Below, in pieces: positions 36,958 to 46,460 of a DNA stretch of 64,000 nt. How positions within the stretch are numbered: the stretch's first letter is position 1; each line of letters starts with the position of its first letter. A program made the position numbers and the translations under genes. The notes below the pieces were generated by a model. The model saw nothing but the letters and a program-made list of their open reading frames with translations, was not told where the DNA came from and ran no database searches. Source of the stretch: Photobacterium obscurum (lineage in GTDB: Bacteria > Pseudomonadota > Gammaproteobacteria > Enterobacterales > Vibrionaceae); NCBI RefSeq assembly GCF_026191635.1, contig NZ_JAKRRW010000005.1:1-64000 (forward strand), read 5' to 3'.

Positions 36958-37013
36958 ACATTTCTGTATCGATATAATTATCGACTCAAATAAATTCTAT
37001 AGTGGAAACCAAT

Positions 37014-39008
37014 ATGGAACGTAAAGTGTTAGCAAATGCAATCCGTGCCCTAAGCATGGACGGTGTACAGCAAGCAAATTCAGGTCACCCAGGCGCACCT
37101 ATGGGTATGGCTGATATCGCTGAAGTATTGTGGCGTAGCCACATGAACCACAACCCACAAAACCCAGAGTGGGCTGATCGCGACCGTTTTATCCTGTCAA
37201 ACGGCCATGGTTCAATGCTGATCTACTCACTGCTTCACCTTACTGGTTACGATCTATCTATCGATGATCTGAAGAACTTCCGTCAGCTTCACTCAAAAAC
37301 ACCGGGTCACCCTGAGTACGGTTATGCACCGGGTATCGAGACGACTACTGGTCCACTAGGCCAGGGTATTACTAACGCAGTAGGTATGGCGATTGCTGAG
37401 AAAGCAATGGCTGACCAGTTCAACCGCGAAGGCCACGATATCGTTGACCACTACACCTACTCGTTCCTGGGTGACGGTTGTATGATGGAAGGTATCTCTC
37501 ACGAAGCATGTTCTCTTGCTGGCACACTAGGCCTAGGCAAGCTAGTTGCTTTCTGGGATGACAACGGTATCTCTATCGACGGTGAAGTTGAAGGCTGGTT
37601 CTCTGACGACACACCTAAGCGTTTCGAAGCATACGGCTGGCACGTAATTCCAGCAGTAGACGGTCACGATCCAGAAGCGATCAACGCCGCTATCGAAGCA
37701 GCTAAAGCAGAAACAGGCAAGCCAACGCTTATCTGCTGCAAAACAATCATCGGCTTCGGTTCGCCAAACAAAGCCGGTTCTCACGACTGTCACGGTGCGC
37801 CACTAGGTGCTGAAGAAATCGCAGCAGCACGTGAATTCCTAGGCTGGAACCACGGTCCTTTCGAAATCCCTGCAGACGTAGCTGCTGAGTGGGATGCGAA
37901 AGAAGCAGGTGCAGCGAAAGAAGCAGCATGGGACGAGAAGTTTGCCGCATACGCAGCAGCACATCCTGAGCTAGCAGCAGAATTCAAGCGCCGTACAAAT
38001 GGCGAGCTACCTGCACAGTGGGAAGAGCAAGCAAATGCTATCATTGCAGATCTTCAAGCGAACCCTGCTAACATCGCATCACGTAAAGCCTCTCAAAACG
38101 CTCTAGAAGCCTTTGGTAAACTACTACCAGAATTCATGGGCGGCTCTGCTGACCTTGCGCCTTCTAACCTGACTATGTGGTCTGGTTCTAAGTCTCTTGA
38201 AGCGAACGACTTCACTGGTAACTACATCCACTACGGTGTACGTGAATTCGGTATGACAGCTATCATGAACGGTATTGCCCTGCACGGCGGTTTCGTACCA
38301 TACGGCGCAACATTCCTAATGTTCATGGAATACGCACGTAACGCAATGCGTATGGCTGCGCTGATGAAAGTGCAGAACATCCAGGTTTACACTCACGACT
38401 CAATCGGTCTGGGTGAAGATGGTCCTACGCACCAGCCTGTAGAGCAAATCGCTTCTCTGCGTCTGACGCCTAACATGAGCACATGGCGCCCATGTGACCA
38501 GGTTGAATCTGCAGTGGCTTGGAAATTCGCTATCGAGCGTAAAGACGGCCCAACATCACTGATCTTCTCGCGTCAGAACCTTGCACAGCAAGAGCGTACT
38601 GAAGCACAGGTTGCTGACATCGCTAAAGGTGGCTACATCCTGAAAGATTGTGAAGGCAAGCCTGAGCTAATCCTGATCGCTACTGGTTCTGAAGTTGAAC
38701 TAGCAACAGAAGCATACGTACAGCTAACAGCTGAAGGCCGCAAGGTTCGCGTTGTTTCTATGCCAGCAACTGATCTGTTCGACAAGCAAGATGCTGCTTA
38801 CCGCGAAGCGGTACTGCCATCAGACGTAACTGCTCGTATCGCTATCGAAGCTGGTATTGCGGACTTCTGGTACAAGTACGTTGGCTTCGGCGGTCGCATC
38901 ATCGGTATGACTACCTTCGGCGAATCTGCACCAGCAGGCGAGCTGTTCAAGATGTTTGGTTTCACAACTGAAAACGTTGTAAACACTGCTAAAGAACTAC
39001 TGGCTTAA
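37014..39008 (+). CDS. tktB: Transketolase
   Basis: 664 residues from the ATG at 37014, matching the family N-terminus ([17 protein letters not shown]); an in-frame GTG at 37002 is rejected. The thiamine diphosphate motif [13 protein letters not shown] and substrate-binding [21 protein letters not shown] and [10 protein letters not shown] are present. It moves two-carbon ketol groups between sugar phosphates. Strong codon bias, paired with talB. Confidence 0.97.
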   Translation: MERKVLANAIRALSMDGVQQANSGHPGAPMGMADIAEVLWRSHMNHNPQNPEWADRDRFILSNGHGSMLIYSLLHLTGYDLSIDDLKNFRQLHSKTPGHPEYGYAPGIETTTGPLGQGITNAVGMAIAEKAMADQFNREGHDIVDHYTYSFLGDGCMMEGISHEACSLAGTLGLGKLVAFWDDNGISIDGEVEGWFSDDTPKRFEAYGWHVIPAVDGHDPEAINAAIEAAKAETGKPTLICCKTIIGFGSPNKAGSHDCHGAPLGAEEIAAAREFLGWNHGPFEIPADVAAEWDAKEAGAAKEAAWDEKFAAYAAAHPELAAEFKRRTNGELPAQWEEQANAIIADLQANPANIASRKASQNALEAFGKLLPEFMGGSADLAPSNLTMWSGSKSLEANDFTGNYIHYGVREFGMTAIMNGIALHGGFVPYGATFLMFMEYARNAMRMAALMKVQNIQVYTHDSIGLGEDGPTHQPVEQIASLRLTPNMSTWRPCDQVESAVAWKFAIERKDGPTSLIFSRQNLAQQERTEAQVADIAKGGYILKDCEGKPELILIATGSEVELATEAYVQLTAEGRKVRVVSMPATDLFDKQDAAYREAVLPSDVTARIAIEAGIADFWYKYVGFGGRIIGMTTFGESAPAGELFKMFGFTTENVVNTAKELLA

Positions 39009-39083
39009 TCGCCTGCCGATAGTTCAATATAACGCAAAACAATAGGGTGCTTCACTGTATTGCACCTCTGTACCTACCAAATT

Positions 39084-39110
39084 GCCGGGTATTCTACCCG
39101 GCTTTTTTTT
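39084..39110 (+). terminator. tktB terminator
   Basis: GCCGGGTA and TACCCGGC around three bases, then eight T. Textbook rho-independent terminator. Confidence 0.92.
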
Positions 39111-39446
39111 ACCTGAAACACACTAACGGCTCTCGTCGAACAATCCCCCTTCTTTTCTTTAACCTCACCAATAAACAGTACGCCACACTGAAAAATATTG
39201 CAGGCAAATACCGTTTACCATACCATAAGTAACTATCCGATTTTACCATGGTCTTAAACCACTAATAATGACAATAACTATGGTGCAATTGATGACAGAT
39301 ATCCCCCATCAGCAGTAAATATCGGGCTCCCTCCTAACGGAGTTGTGCTATCCGTTTGCCTACAGCTGGCTGGCTTTGTATGAAAACCAATCGGAATAAG
39401 CCGAGAAAACCGTGATATCACTACCAATGCAACTGGATACAATATA
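39111..39446. other. Intergenic region before TetR gene
   Basis: About 340 bases. Nothing recognisable beyond ordinary AT-rich sequence. A 61-codon frame at 39047-39232 crosses the tktB terminator and is not supported. Confidence 0.4.
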
Positions 39447-39923
39447 ATGGCCAAAGTAACCTCGAAAGAATCCCAGAAAACCCGCCAGAAAATCATCGAT
39501 GCTGTGATCACATGCTTGCTTGATCCTCAGCTCGGTTACGAGAAAATGACTTATACACGGCTACAGACAATGACTGGTATCTCACGCGGCGGAATACTGA
39601 ATCACTTCAAGAAGAAAGTAGACTTTCTAAATGCACTCGACGGCGAAATTTTCGATACGGTACTGACATCGCTTGATCTGAGTAACCGAGAAAGCTTCAC
39701 CCACTCTTTCGAGCAAGCCATCACCCAGCCCAAGTTTAGAGCCGTATTACAGTTGCTGATCGGCAATATCTCTCATCACACAGCCATCGCAAAGGCCAAA
39801 CAAAACTGGCAGGAGCTCGAAGACCTAATTGAACAGAAACTGGGAAAAGAGGCTAAGGAGTATGATCTTCCTCGCCTGCTAGGCAAGAGCTTCAACATCA
39901 TGCTCAACCTGGAAAAAGCGTGA
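39447..39923 (+). CDS. TetR-like transcriptional regulator
   Basis: 158 residues, short for TetR. The N-terminal HTH (TRQKIIDAVITCLL ... YTRLQTMTGISRGGILNHFKKK) is clear; the ligand domain is small. It stands alone upstream of the yjf cluster. Target unknown: the yjf operon or neighbours are possible. Confidence 0.75.
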   Translation: MAKVTSKESQKTRQKIIDAVITCLLDPQLGYEKMTYTRLQTMTGISRGGILNHFKKKVDFLNALDGEIFDTVLTSLDLSNRESFTHSFEQAITQPKFRAVLQLLIGNISHHTAIAKAKQNWQELEDLIEQKLGKEAKEYDLPRLLGKSFNIMLNLEKA

Positions 39924-40169
39924 TCGCCCCTAAACCGCGTGCTAACCCCCTTCACGATACAGGCTGGTAGACCCTAGCCTATAGTCCTGCCAAAACGAAA
40001 TCCACTCCCCCCACCCTACCCTCAACGAGTGCGTGTAGTAAAAGCCCCATAACAGCTCACAAAATCACAACAAATTATCCACATTAGATGGCAATTAAGT
40101 TGTTTAACCCCATAATAAGAGTACACTTTTTGATCAACATGCGGACAACTAACCCATAAGGTATCAACT

Positions 40170-40568
40170 ATGACATGGCAATTATCAGATCTTCTTCCGA
40201 TCCTGAGTGAACATGAAGGCTGGCAGGTCGAGGCCAATGAGCAGACGCTGATTCTCCGTAATGAGGACAATATCGAAGCTTTTCTCGCTGTCGCAGGCGA
40301 ACAGATCCTTGTTGAAGTGCTGCTATTTCCGCAGGCACAAGTCAAAGATATCAACGCATTGAATAACGATATCTTGCGGACCCATAAGATGTTCCCGTTA
40401 TCAACCATTGGAATCAATGAAATAGAGGGCAACAGCTACTATGTGGCATTTGGCTCTTTATCTTCCCAATCAAAGGCCGAAAGTGTGGTGATTGAAGTCG
40501 CTACCCTGTTCCGTAATGTTGAAGCCTTTATCGACCTTTACCAAGATCACCTCGCGGAGATTGCATAA
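40170..40568 (+). CDS. yjfI: YjfI (DUF2170) protein
   Basis: 132 residues, acidic, matching DUF2170. In E. coli yjfI begins the yjfIJKLMC cluster. Its stop overlaps the next start by one base (TAATG), so the first two genes are coupled. The AAGGT ribosome site fits the ATG. Function is not established; DUF2170 proteins are almost always encoded beside a PspA homolog. Confidence 0.85.
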   Translation: MTWQLSDLLPILSEHEGWQVEANEQTLILRNEDNIEAFLAVAGEQILVEVLLFPQAQVKDINALNNDILRTHKMFPLSTIGINEIEGNSYYVAFGSLSSQSKAESVVIEVATLFRNVEAFIDLYQDHLAEIA

Positions 40569-41254
40569 TGAGCGTTTGGAAAAAGTTATTTACGGCTATT
40601 AAAGGCGGTGCAAACGAGGCTGCAGAATCAGTGGCGGATAGCCAGGCACTACGAATCCTTGATCAGGAGATCCGAGAAGCCAAACAAGAACTTCGCCGTT
40701 CTGACGAAGCGTTGGTGACGATTGTCGCCAAACGCAAAATGTCCAACCAGAAAGTCGACGCCTTCAATAACGGTATTGCAGAGTATGAGGGCCATGCACG
40801 CGGCGCAATGGAAAAAGGCCAGCAAGAACTGGCTCTTGAATGCGCCCAAAAAGTGGCGACACTGCGTAATGAACAGCAGGCAGAGCAGACATACCTCGAT
40901 CAGTTTGTCGCGTCCGAGCAAAGCATGCGTACCAATATTGCGCAAGCAAAAGACAAGCTGCGTCAGCTTGAACAGCAAGTCGATGTAGTGAAAGCGAACG
41001 AGGCAGTCCAGAAAGCACAATCTGCAGTGTCTGCCACCAACGTCGGCGCCAATGCCAAAATGCATACTGCCGTTGAGTCACTCGATAGAATCAAGCAACG
41101 CCAGGCCGAAAAATCCGCCCAGTTGGAAGCGGCTGCGGAGATGGCTGAAGAGCAATCAGGCAGCAGTCTTGACAAGAAACTGGCTGAAGCCGGGATTACT
41201 CCGGGAGCAAAGTCATCAGCCGAAGATGAGCTCGCCCGGATTTTAGGCAAGTAA
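40568..41254 (+). CDS. yjfJ: PspA/IM30-family protein YjfJ
   Basis: 228 residues, almost entirely predicted coiled coil as in PspA/IM30 (ESCRT-III-like) proteins, which bind stressed inner membrane. SVWKKLFTAIKGGANEAAESV gives the amphipathic N-terminal helix. The tail has Ala/Gly-rich segments and ends LARILGK. Part of the yjf operon with a K+ channel, suggesting a membrane-integrity module. Confidence 0.9.
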   Translation: MSVWKKLFTAIKGGANEAAESVADSQALRILDQEIREAKQELRRSDEALVTIVAKRKMSNQKVDAFNNGIAEYEGHARGAMEKGQQELALECAQKVATLRNEQQAEQTYLDQFVASEQSMRTNIAQAKDKLRQLEQQVDVVKANEAVQKAQSAVSATNVGANAKMHTAVESLDRIKQRQAEKSAQLEAAAEMAEEQSGSSLDKKLAEAGITPGAKSSAEDELARILGK

Positions 41255-41317
41255 AACTATTGCTTTGACTACATTATCCCAAGAGAGCCCGCAAGCAGGT
41301 AAGCCCCGGAGGTAACA

Positions 41318-42343
41318 ATGTCACTATGGATTCTCTTCCAACGCTGGGCGGTACGTAATTTCGCCCAGTTAAATGGACGAAACCTTCTGCTTACCTTGCT
41401 CGGCTACTGTGTCATAAGCTGGCTATTACTGACGATAGCCGGCGAACACGATCTCACGCGATCATTCACCGACTTTATTTATTACCTCTTTGTAACAGCC
41501 TCTACTGTTGGCTACGGAGATATGTCACCGACCACGGCAACTGGGAAGTGGGTCGCCTCCTTATTCGTGATCCCTGGCGGTCTTGGCCTGTTTGCTTTAG
41601 GCGTGGGGCGTGTCGCCAGTGTCTTCATTCATTATTGGAAAAGTGGCCTATTGGGAAAACGGAGCCTCAATGTGAACAACCATATTTTAGTACTGGGCTG
41701 GAACGAACAGCGGACCCTCCACCTTATCAAAATGCTGCAATACGAAGAGAAAGGCCATCGCCCGATCGTCTTGTGTGTCCGTCCTGAAATCGAAAACCCC
41801 CTTCCGGGTGAAGTCGAGTTTGTCCGGGTTGCCAGCTTTACCGATAGCGAAGGTATGGCTCGCGCCAATATCGAAAAAGCGAGCTGTATCCTCATCGATA
41901 ACCCTGAAGATGACGTCACTCTGTCAGCCGCCTTATTCTGTGCTAACAAAAATCCAGGCGCCCATCTACTGGCTTACTTCAATGATGAAGCGCTTAGCCA
42001 ATTATTGAAGCAACACTGCCCGAATGCCGAGTGTATTCCCTCCGTCTCCGTTGAGATGTTGGCCAAGGCGGCCATTGATCCCGGCTCCAGCGAACTACAT
42101 CACGAATTGCTCAGTACCCATCAAGGTATGACTCAATATTCAGTAACTTACCCAGCAGACTGCACAACCACCAGCATTGAGGCTTTGTTCTCCTCTTTCA
42201 AAGAGCAGTATGAAGCCATACTGATCGCCATCGATGCTGGCAACGGCGTAGAACTCAACCCATCTCTTCAACGTGAAGTACCACCGGGCGCGAAGCTTTT
42301 CTATATTTCAGATGAACGTGTCCATAACTTCAAATGGCATTAA
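41318..42343 (+). CDS. Two-helix potassium channel with RCK-type domain
   Basis: 341 residues. Two membrane helices (about 22-42 and 73-97) flank a pore loop with the filter T63-V64-G65-Y66-G67-D68. The rest is a TrkA-N/RCK-like nucleotide-binding fold (NHILVLGWNEQ at about 120) and a C-terminal regulatory part. It is inserted between yjfJ and yjfK, so channel gating may be tied to the envelope-stress role of the cluster. Ligand of the RCK domain unknown. Confidence 0.88.
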   Translation: MSLWILFQRWAVRNFAQLNGRNLLLTLLGYCVISWLLLTIAGEHDLTRSFTDFIYYLFVTASTVGYGDMSPTTATGKWVASLFVIPGGLGLFALGVGRVASVFIHYWKSGLLGKRSLNVNNHILVLGWNEQRTLHLIKMLQYEEKGHRPIVLCVRPEIENPLPGEVEFVRVASFTDSEGMARANIEKASCILIDNPEDDVTLSAALFCANKNPGAHLLAYFNDEALSQLLKQHCPNAECIPSVSVEMLAKAAIDPGSSELHHELLSTHQGMTQYSVTYPADCTTTSIEALFSSFKEQYEAILIAIDAGNGVELNPSLQREVPPGAKLFYISDERVHNFKWH

Positions 42344-42382
42344 GCCATATAACTGCTGTATAGAAACAAACGCACATAGCCA

Positions 42383-42404
42383 GCTGGATAAATCGCTATC
42401 CAGC
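42383..42404 (+). other. Intra-operon hairpin before yjfK
   Basis: GCTGGATA and TATCCAGC flank six bases in the 89-base gap between the channel gene and yjfK. There is no T-run, so it more likely affects mRNA processing or stability than termination. Confidence 0.5.
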
Positions 42405-42432
42405 CTATCTAAAGCACAAATCAGGAGCCAAT

Positions 42433-43068
42433 ATGTTTGATTGGTTTAAGAAAAAAACAGCGCCACAAGACTCTGCCCCTAAGCCGCCTGAAATCCTAGG
42501 CTTGAGGCTTGGCGGCGCCTTCGAGTTAGATGACCTGAAACTTCGCCTTATCGAGCCGGATCTGGTGATAGAAGGCGCATCCCGCACCCAACTGATTAAA
42601 GCTGTTGGCGAGGTTCAACTCGATGAACAGACCCGCCTGCTACGCTATTACACCGATGACGACGGATTTATTCAAGTACTGACCCATGGCACTAGCGAGG
42701 CTGATATCAGCGAGGTAAAGCTCTATTACTTCTATGATACTAAGCCAATTGATACCGAGTCAGAGTGGAAGCATTTACTTCACAACCAAATCGTACAACC
42801 CACTTGGGAGCTCGAAGGCCACCTCTTTGAAAAAGTATGGGAAAACAGTCGCCCAGTTGCAATGACCGAAAAAACCTGGCTTGAAAACGGCAAAATCAGC
42901 GAAACCGATCAATTCGTCATGATCTATGAACGTGAAGTCGGCAATGACGTTTTCGAATCGGTATTGGTTGCCGGGGAAGAGCAAATTGTTCATCACCGTG
43001 CAGAACGCAGCCTGGCAACCAGTACCGGTATAAACCTTTCTCCAACAGACTTTAAGCTGATTGGCTAA
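42433..43068 (+). CDS. yjfK: YjfK (DUF2491) protein
   Basis: 211 residues, soluble, matching DUF2491 (LGLRLGGAFELDDLKLRL). AGGAGCC precedes the ATG. Function unknown; conserved member of the yjf cluster. Confidence 0.85.
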   Translation: MFDWFKKKTAPQDSAPKPPEILGLRLGGAFELDDLKLRLIEPDLVIEGASRTQLIKAVGEVQLDEQTRLLRYYTDDDGFIQVLTHGTSEADISEVKLYYFYDTKPIDTESEWKHLLHNQIVQPTWELEGHLFEKVWENSRPVAMTEKTWLENGKISETDQFVMIYEREVGNDVFESVLVAGEEQIVHHRAERSLATSTGINLSPTDFKLIG

Positions 43069-43113
43069 GGTGTGTCCGTTAATTTGTAACTATTTAATTT
43101 ATTAGGAATTCAC

Positions 43114-43530
43114 ATGGAAGTTTTTGCAAACTCTCTTGCTGGTCTAGGGGCTTTTTTACTGTACTTTTCACTATCTCTAGGCTTCTTGCTGCTGTTTAAG
43201 TTTGTGTATGTACGATTCACGCCACATGACGAGTGGAAACTGGTCAAAGATCAGCAGAACATAGCTGCCGCTATCGGCCTTTCGGGCTCGATAGTCGGTT
43301 ACTGCCTGGCGATAGCTGGGGCGGCCAGCAACTCCGTCAATTTAGTCGATTTTGCCATTTGGGGTGTCGTTGCGCTAATTGCCCAGTTGATTGCCTTCTT
43401 CATTGTACGCTTCGGTTTTATGCCTAAAATCGTCGAGCGTATTGAAGCCGGCGAGATCCCTGCCGGCATTGTGATGGCAGCAACCTCCGTTTCGGTCGGC
43501 CTACTCAATGCCGCTTGCATGACTTACTAG
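43114..43530 (+). CDS. yjfL: YjfL (DUF350) membrane protein
   Basis: 138 residues with about four membrane helices, including LIAQLIAFFIVRFGFMPKIV, matching DUF350. The next gene begins 11 bases after its stop. Inner-membrane protein of unknown role in the yjf cluster. Confidence 0.87.
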   Translation: MEVFANSLAGLGAFLLYFSLSLGFLLLFKFVYVRFTPHDEWKLVKDQQNIAAAIGLSGSIVGYCLAIAGAASNSVNLVDFAIWGVVALIAQLIAFFIVRFGFMPKIVERIEAGEIPAGIVMAATSVSVGLLNAACMTY

Positions 43531-43541
43531 GAGCTACCGCT

Positions 43542-44159
43542 ATGAAACGAAGTAAGCAGGTGGTATTGGCTAGCATGCGCAAAAACTGGCAGACCTTCTC
43601 CGTTGCTCCAGTGACCGTTGCTTTTGCCGGTGCCATGCTTTCCGGATGTAGCGATACCAGTAGCGAAGCATCTATCTACCAAAGCTTAGATGACTGTATC
43701 GATGACAACCCCAATTACAGCAGTGAATGTCAGGCCGCATACCAGTATGCGCTAGAAGAAGCCGAACGTACCGCCCCTAAATACCAGACACAAAGTGATT
43801 GTATCGCTGAATTTGGTGTCGGTGCCTGTGTCCAGTCACAGCGCAACAACTGGTTTATGCCAGCCATGGCAGGATTTATGTTTGGCCGTATGATGGACAG
43901 TAACCGTGGCTACTATTCTCAGCCTATGTTCCGTTCCTATTACCCCGGCAGTATTTTCTATGATCGCTGGACCACCGCCGACGGCTACGATTATGGCCGC
44001 AGTAGCTATAAGAAAACCAAGGTTCGGGTGTCAAAAGATCAGATGAAACCCAAGCCCGCCGTGAGCCGTACGATTTCACGCGGCGGCTTCGGCTCTACGG
44101 TTTCAGCAAAATCAAGCTGGAGCAAATCATCCAGTGGCAGCAAAAGCTGGGGCGGTTGA
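43542..44159 (+). CDS. yjfM: DUF1190 (YjfM/YgiB-like) lipoprotein
   Basis: 205 residues from the ATG at 43542, which follows AGGAGCTACCGCT; an in-frame ATG at 43515 inside yjfL is rejected. A twin-charged N-terminus precedes a hydrophobic stretch ending in LSGC, a possible lipobox. Conserved cysteines (DDCIDDN, SECQ, DCIAEFG, ACVQS) and a C-terminal Ser/Gly/Lys-rich tail are typical of DUF1190. In E. coli homologs sit beside ATP-grasp ligases (yjfC, ygiC); here the ligase is 13 kb away. Confidence 0.85.
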   Translation: MKRSKQVVLASMRKNWQTFSVAPVTVAFAGAMLSGCSDTSSEASIYQSLDDCIDDNPNYSSECQAAYQYALEEAERTAPKYQTQSDCIAEFGVGACVQSQRNNWFMPAMAGFMFGRMMDSNRGYYSQPMFRSYYPGSIFYDRWTTADGYDYGRSSYKKTKVRVSKDQMKPKPAVSRTISRGGFGSTVSAKSSWSKSSSGSKSWGG

Positions 44160-44174
44160 TCCGGCCATGACCAA

Positions 44175-44238
44175 TAATACCAATCAGCATAAGCCAGCAT
44201 CTGCTGGCTTTTTTAGGTTTGACATAAATAATACCAAT
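44175..44238. repeat. Two direct TAATACCAAT motifs flanking a terminator
   Basis: Exact copies at 44175-44184 and 44229-44238 lie on either side of the yjfM terminator. They belong to the dispersed motif also seen at 14477, 15973 and, inverted, 16002. Confidence 0.6.
44191..44214 (+). terminator. Terminator of the yjf operon
   Basis: GCCAGCA and TGCTGGC around two bases, followed by six T. Confidence 0.9.
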
Positions 44239-44252
44239 CATCCGAATTTGTA

Positions 44253-45533
44253 TTACTCGGAAAACGGATCACTGAATATTGGGTTAGCCAGGAAATCCTC
44301 ATCCGTCAGAGCTTCCATAAACGCCACCAGCGCCTCTTTCTCTTCCTCAGTCAAATTGAGCCGGATAGGCGGTCCAGTAAGGCTCCGGTTAACCCTCAAA
44401 TCAGGACTTAAATTAGGGTGCGGCTGTACCCCGCTGTTATAAAACTCCACCACGTCCATCAGAGTCTCAAATCGCCCGTCATGCATATAGGGAGCCCCAA
44501 CGGCAATATTTCTCAGTGAGGGTGATTTAAAAAAACCACCTCCCGCCCCTGGATCATCACTGGTATTTGCATCAAGGCCATTCACATGTGACCGATCAAG
44601 GGTATGAGCAGACGTATGATGACAAGCAGCACAACCGGCCCCTCCCCTGTCAGGTGGAGTCGTGAAGAGTTGATGCCCCATCATTTGCTGCTCGGTAAAC
44701 ACCGCAGCAAAGTCTGGTTCATTCCACTCACCGGCACTAAAGGCCTGATCATATGTTGACTGGTAAGACACCATAGAGCGAATAAACTGTGCCATCGCCT
44801 CTGAGATACGCTGGCTGGTAATGGCTTCATCACCAAATGCTTTCGTGAACAACTCGGGATAAAAACTGGTTTCCGCCAGCTTCGATTCCAGTGCAAACAG
44901 ATCCATCCCCATTTCGACCGCATCCTGTATTGGCATTAACACTTGCTCCTCCAGCGTAGCCGCACGCTCATCCCAGAAGAAGCTTTTCGGCGAATAATAC
45001 GTCGCATTAGTCAGCCCCATTGAATGACGGCCTGTTTTTCCACCATCGAAACCAATACTAAGCTGTGCGGGATCGGTAAACCCATGCTGCTGGATATGGC
45101 AGGAAGCACAGGACGTCGTATTATTGGCTGATAGCCTAACATCATAAAAAATCACCCGCCCGAGGTTAGCACTGTCATTACGGACAGGATTAGAAAAAGG
45201 AGTATTGTCCTGGGAGCGGACATTACCAAACGGTGAGGTAATCGAAGTGTAGTATCGAGGCTGATCATCAAGATAAGCTTCATAGTCATGGCTAACATCA
45301 AGATTAGGCATGGGAAGACCATCAATATCGACTCGCGGTTCAGGTGGAGAAGGCTCTTCCGGTTCAAATGGCTGTGGTTCAGGCTCTGCATTATCTTGGG
45401 CATCAGCACCATCCGATGTTGCTGCTGCAGCCCCCCCTTCAGCATCGCTTGCGCTATCACCACCAGAATTATCCCGGCATGAAACTACAGACGTCAGCGC
45501 AACGACCAATAATACACACATAGAAGTATTCAT
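44253..45533 (-). CDS. Di-haem cytochrome c peroxidase-like lipoprotein
   Basis: 426 residues from the ATG at 45533, which has GGAG eight bases upstream. A lipobox-like VVSC ends the signal peptide, followed by a ~50-residue acidic/Pro linker. Two haem c motifs are present: CASCH at 142-146 and CAACH at 301-305. Spacing and the WDERA segment fit the CcpA/MauG superfamily. Typical members reduce H2O2 in the periplasm with cytochrome c electrons; some modify proteins. It convergently faces the yjf operon. Confidence 0.88.
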   Translation of the reverse strand: MNTSMCVLLVVALTSVVSCRDNSGGDSASDAEGGAAAATSDGADAQDNAEPEPQPFEPEEPSPPEPRVDIDGLPMPNLDVSHDYEAYLDDQPRYYTSITSPFGNVRSQDNTPFSNPVRNDSANLGRVIFYDVRLSANNTTSCASCHIQQHGFTDPAQLSIGFDGGKTGRHSMGLTNATYYSPKSFFWDERAATLEEQVLMPIQDAVEMGMDLFALESKLAETSFYPELFTKAFGDEAITSQRISEAMAQFIRSMVSYQSTYDQAFSAGEWNEPDFAAVFTEQQMMGHQLFTTPPDRGGAGCAACHHTSAHTLDRSHVNGLDANTSDDPGAGGGFFKSPSLRNIAVGAPYMHDGRFETLMDVVEFYNSGVQPHPNLSPDLRVNRSLTGPPIRLNLTEEEKEALVAFMEALTDEDFLANPIFSDPFSE

Positions 45534-45701
45534 CAGAAACACTCCAGTTCTCACGACTCAATTATTATTATGAATAGAGCTCATCACTCCACATAACCAC
45601 AATAGGTGTAAGTTAATTGTCTTGCTTCTGACTAGTGAGATATTGGTCAGGTCTTTTGAGTACTCTTGCTCTCTTTTTACAATCTCGCTATCGGGGGGCA
45701 T

Positions 45702-45732
45702 AAAAAAGCCCAATCAAACATTGGGCAAAAAT
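45702..45732 (-). terminator. Terminator of SDR gene
   Basis: GCCCAAT (45708-45714) and ATTGGGC (45720-45726) around five bases. T-runs follow on the minus strand and A-rich sequence lies on the other side. Confidence 0.88.
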
Positions 45733-45777
45733 TAAGAATGCCTTTAAAGAGGAAAGACACAATTAGCGAGTTTAGAT

Positions 45778-46377
45778 TTAAATATAGTCAGTGATATCCA
45801 ATGTCTGACCGTGCATATCACCCGTGACTGCAGCCTCGTATGCAATCGCGGTATCTGCAGCCGAAACACCATCGATCGTATCCATCCCCATCATCGCCAT
45901 GGTTTCCTTAACGAATACCGGTGCCACTACATTTAATCTTAGTTGATGCAATTCCAGGGCAGCAGCTTTCACAAAACTTTCCAGAGCGCCGTTGGCCATA
46001 CTTATTGACGCACTACCCGGCATAGGCTGTCGAGACAGCACCCCGGAAGTCAAAGTTATCGAACCACCTTGCTTCACATATTCAGCGCCAATACGTACCA
46101 GATTCACCTGGCCCATCAACTTGTTATTCAGCGCCAGCTGATAGTCATCGTCACTCAGGGCCTGAAACGGTGCAAAGTTAGCCTGACCTGCGGTAGAAAT
46201 GACGGCGTCGACTTTGCCTACCGTCTCAAACATTGCCTTAATTGATTCGCTTTGGCCTAAGTCAACCTGCACGTCACCACCAGAAAAACTGGCAGAAATA
46301 ACCTCATGCTCATCGGCCAGACGCGCAGCGACGGCTCTGCCAATAGTACCTGTTGCGCCAATAAGAAGAATTTTCAT
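45778..46377 (-). CDS. Short-chain dehydrogenase-like protein without YxxxK
   Basis: 199 residues from the ATG at 46377 (GGAG six bases before). The Rossmann NAD(P) motif GATGTIG is intact, as is the STAG strand. The catalytic Tyr-x3-Lys, however, appears replaced by Ile125 and Asn129 in the aligned SISMANGAL segment. It could be an inactive sensor, as in NmrA-like proteins, or a reductase with different chemistry. Divergent from a LysR gene that probably controls it. Confidence 0.8.
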   Translation of the reverse strand: MKILLIGATGTIGRAVAARLADEHEVISASFSGGDVQVDLGQSESIKAMFETVGKVDAVISTAGQANFAPFQALSDDDYQLALNNKLMGQVNLVRIGAEYVKQGGSITLTSGVLSRQPMPGSASISMANGALESFVKAAALELHQLRLNVVAPVFVKETMAMMGMDTIDGVSAADTAIAYEAAVTGDMHGQTLDITDYI

Positions 46378-46460
46378 AACCTGCTCCACACTATTGCTGT
46401 CCGTTTAAGTTGGTATTAGCTTAGCCTGTGCGTAAAATAGAAAAATAACCTAAAAATGAA

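Noticed and set aside
39047..39232. 61-codon frame after tktB
   Set aside because: Spans the tktB terminator, no ribosome site, no recognisable content.
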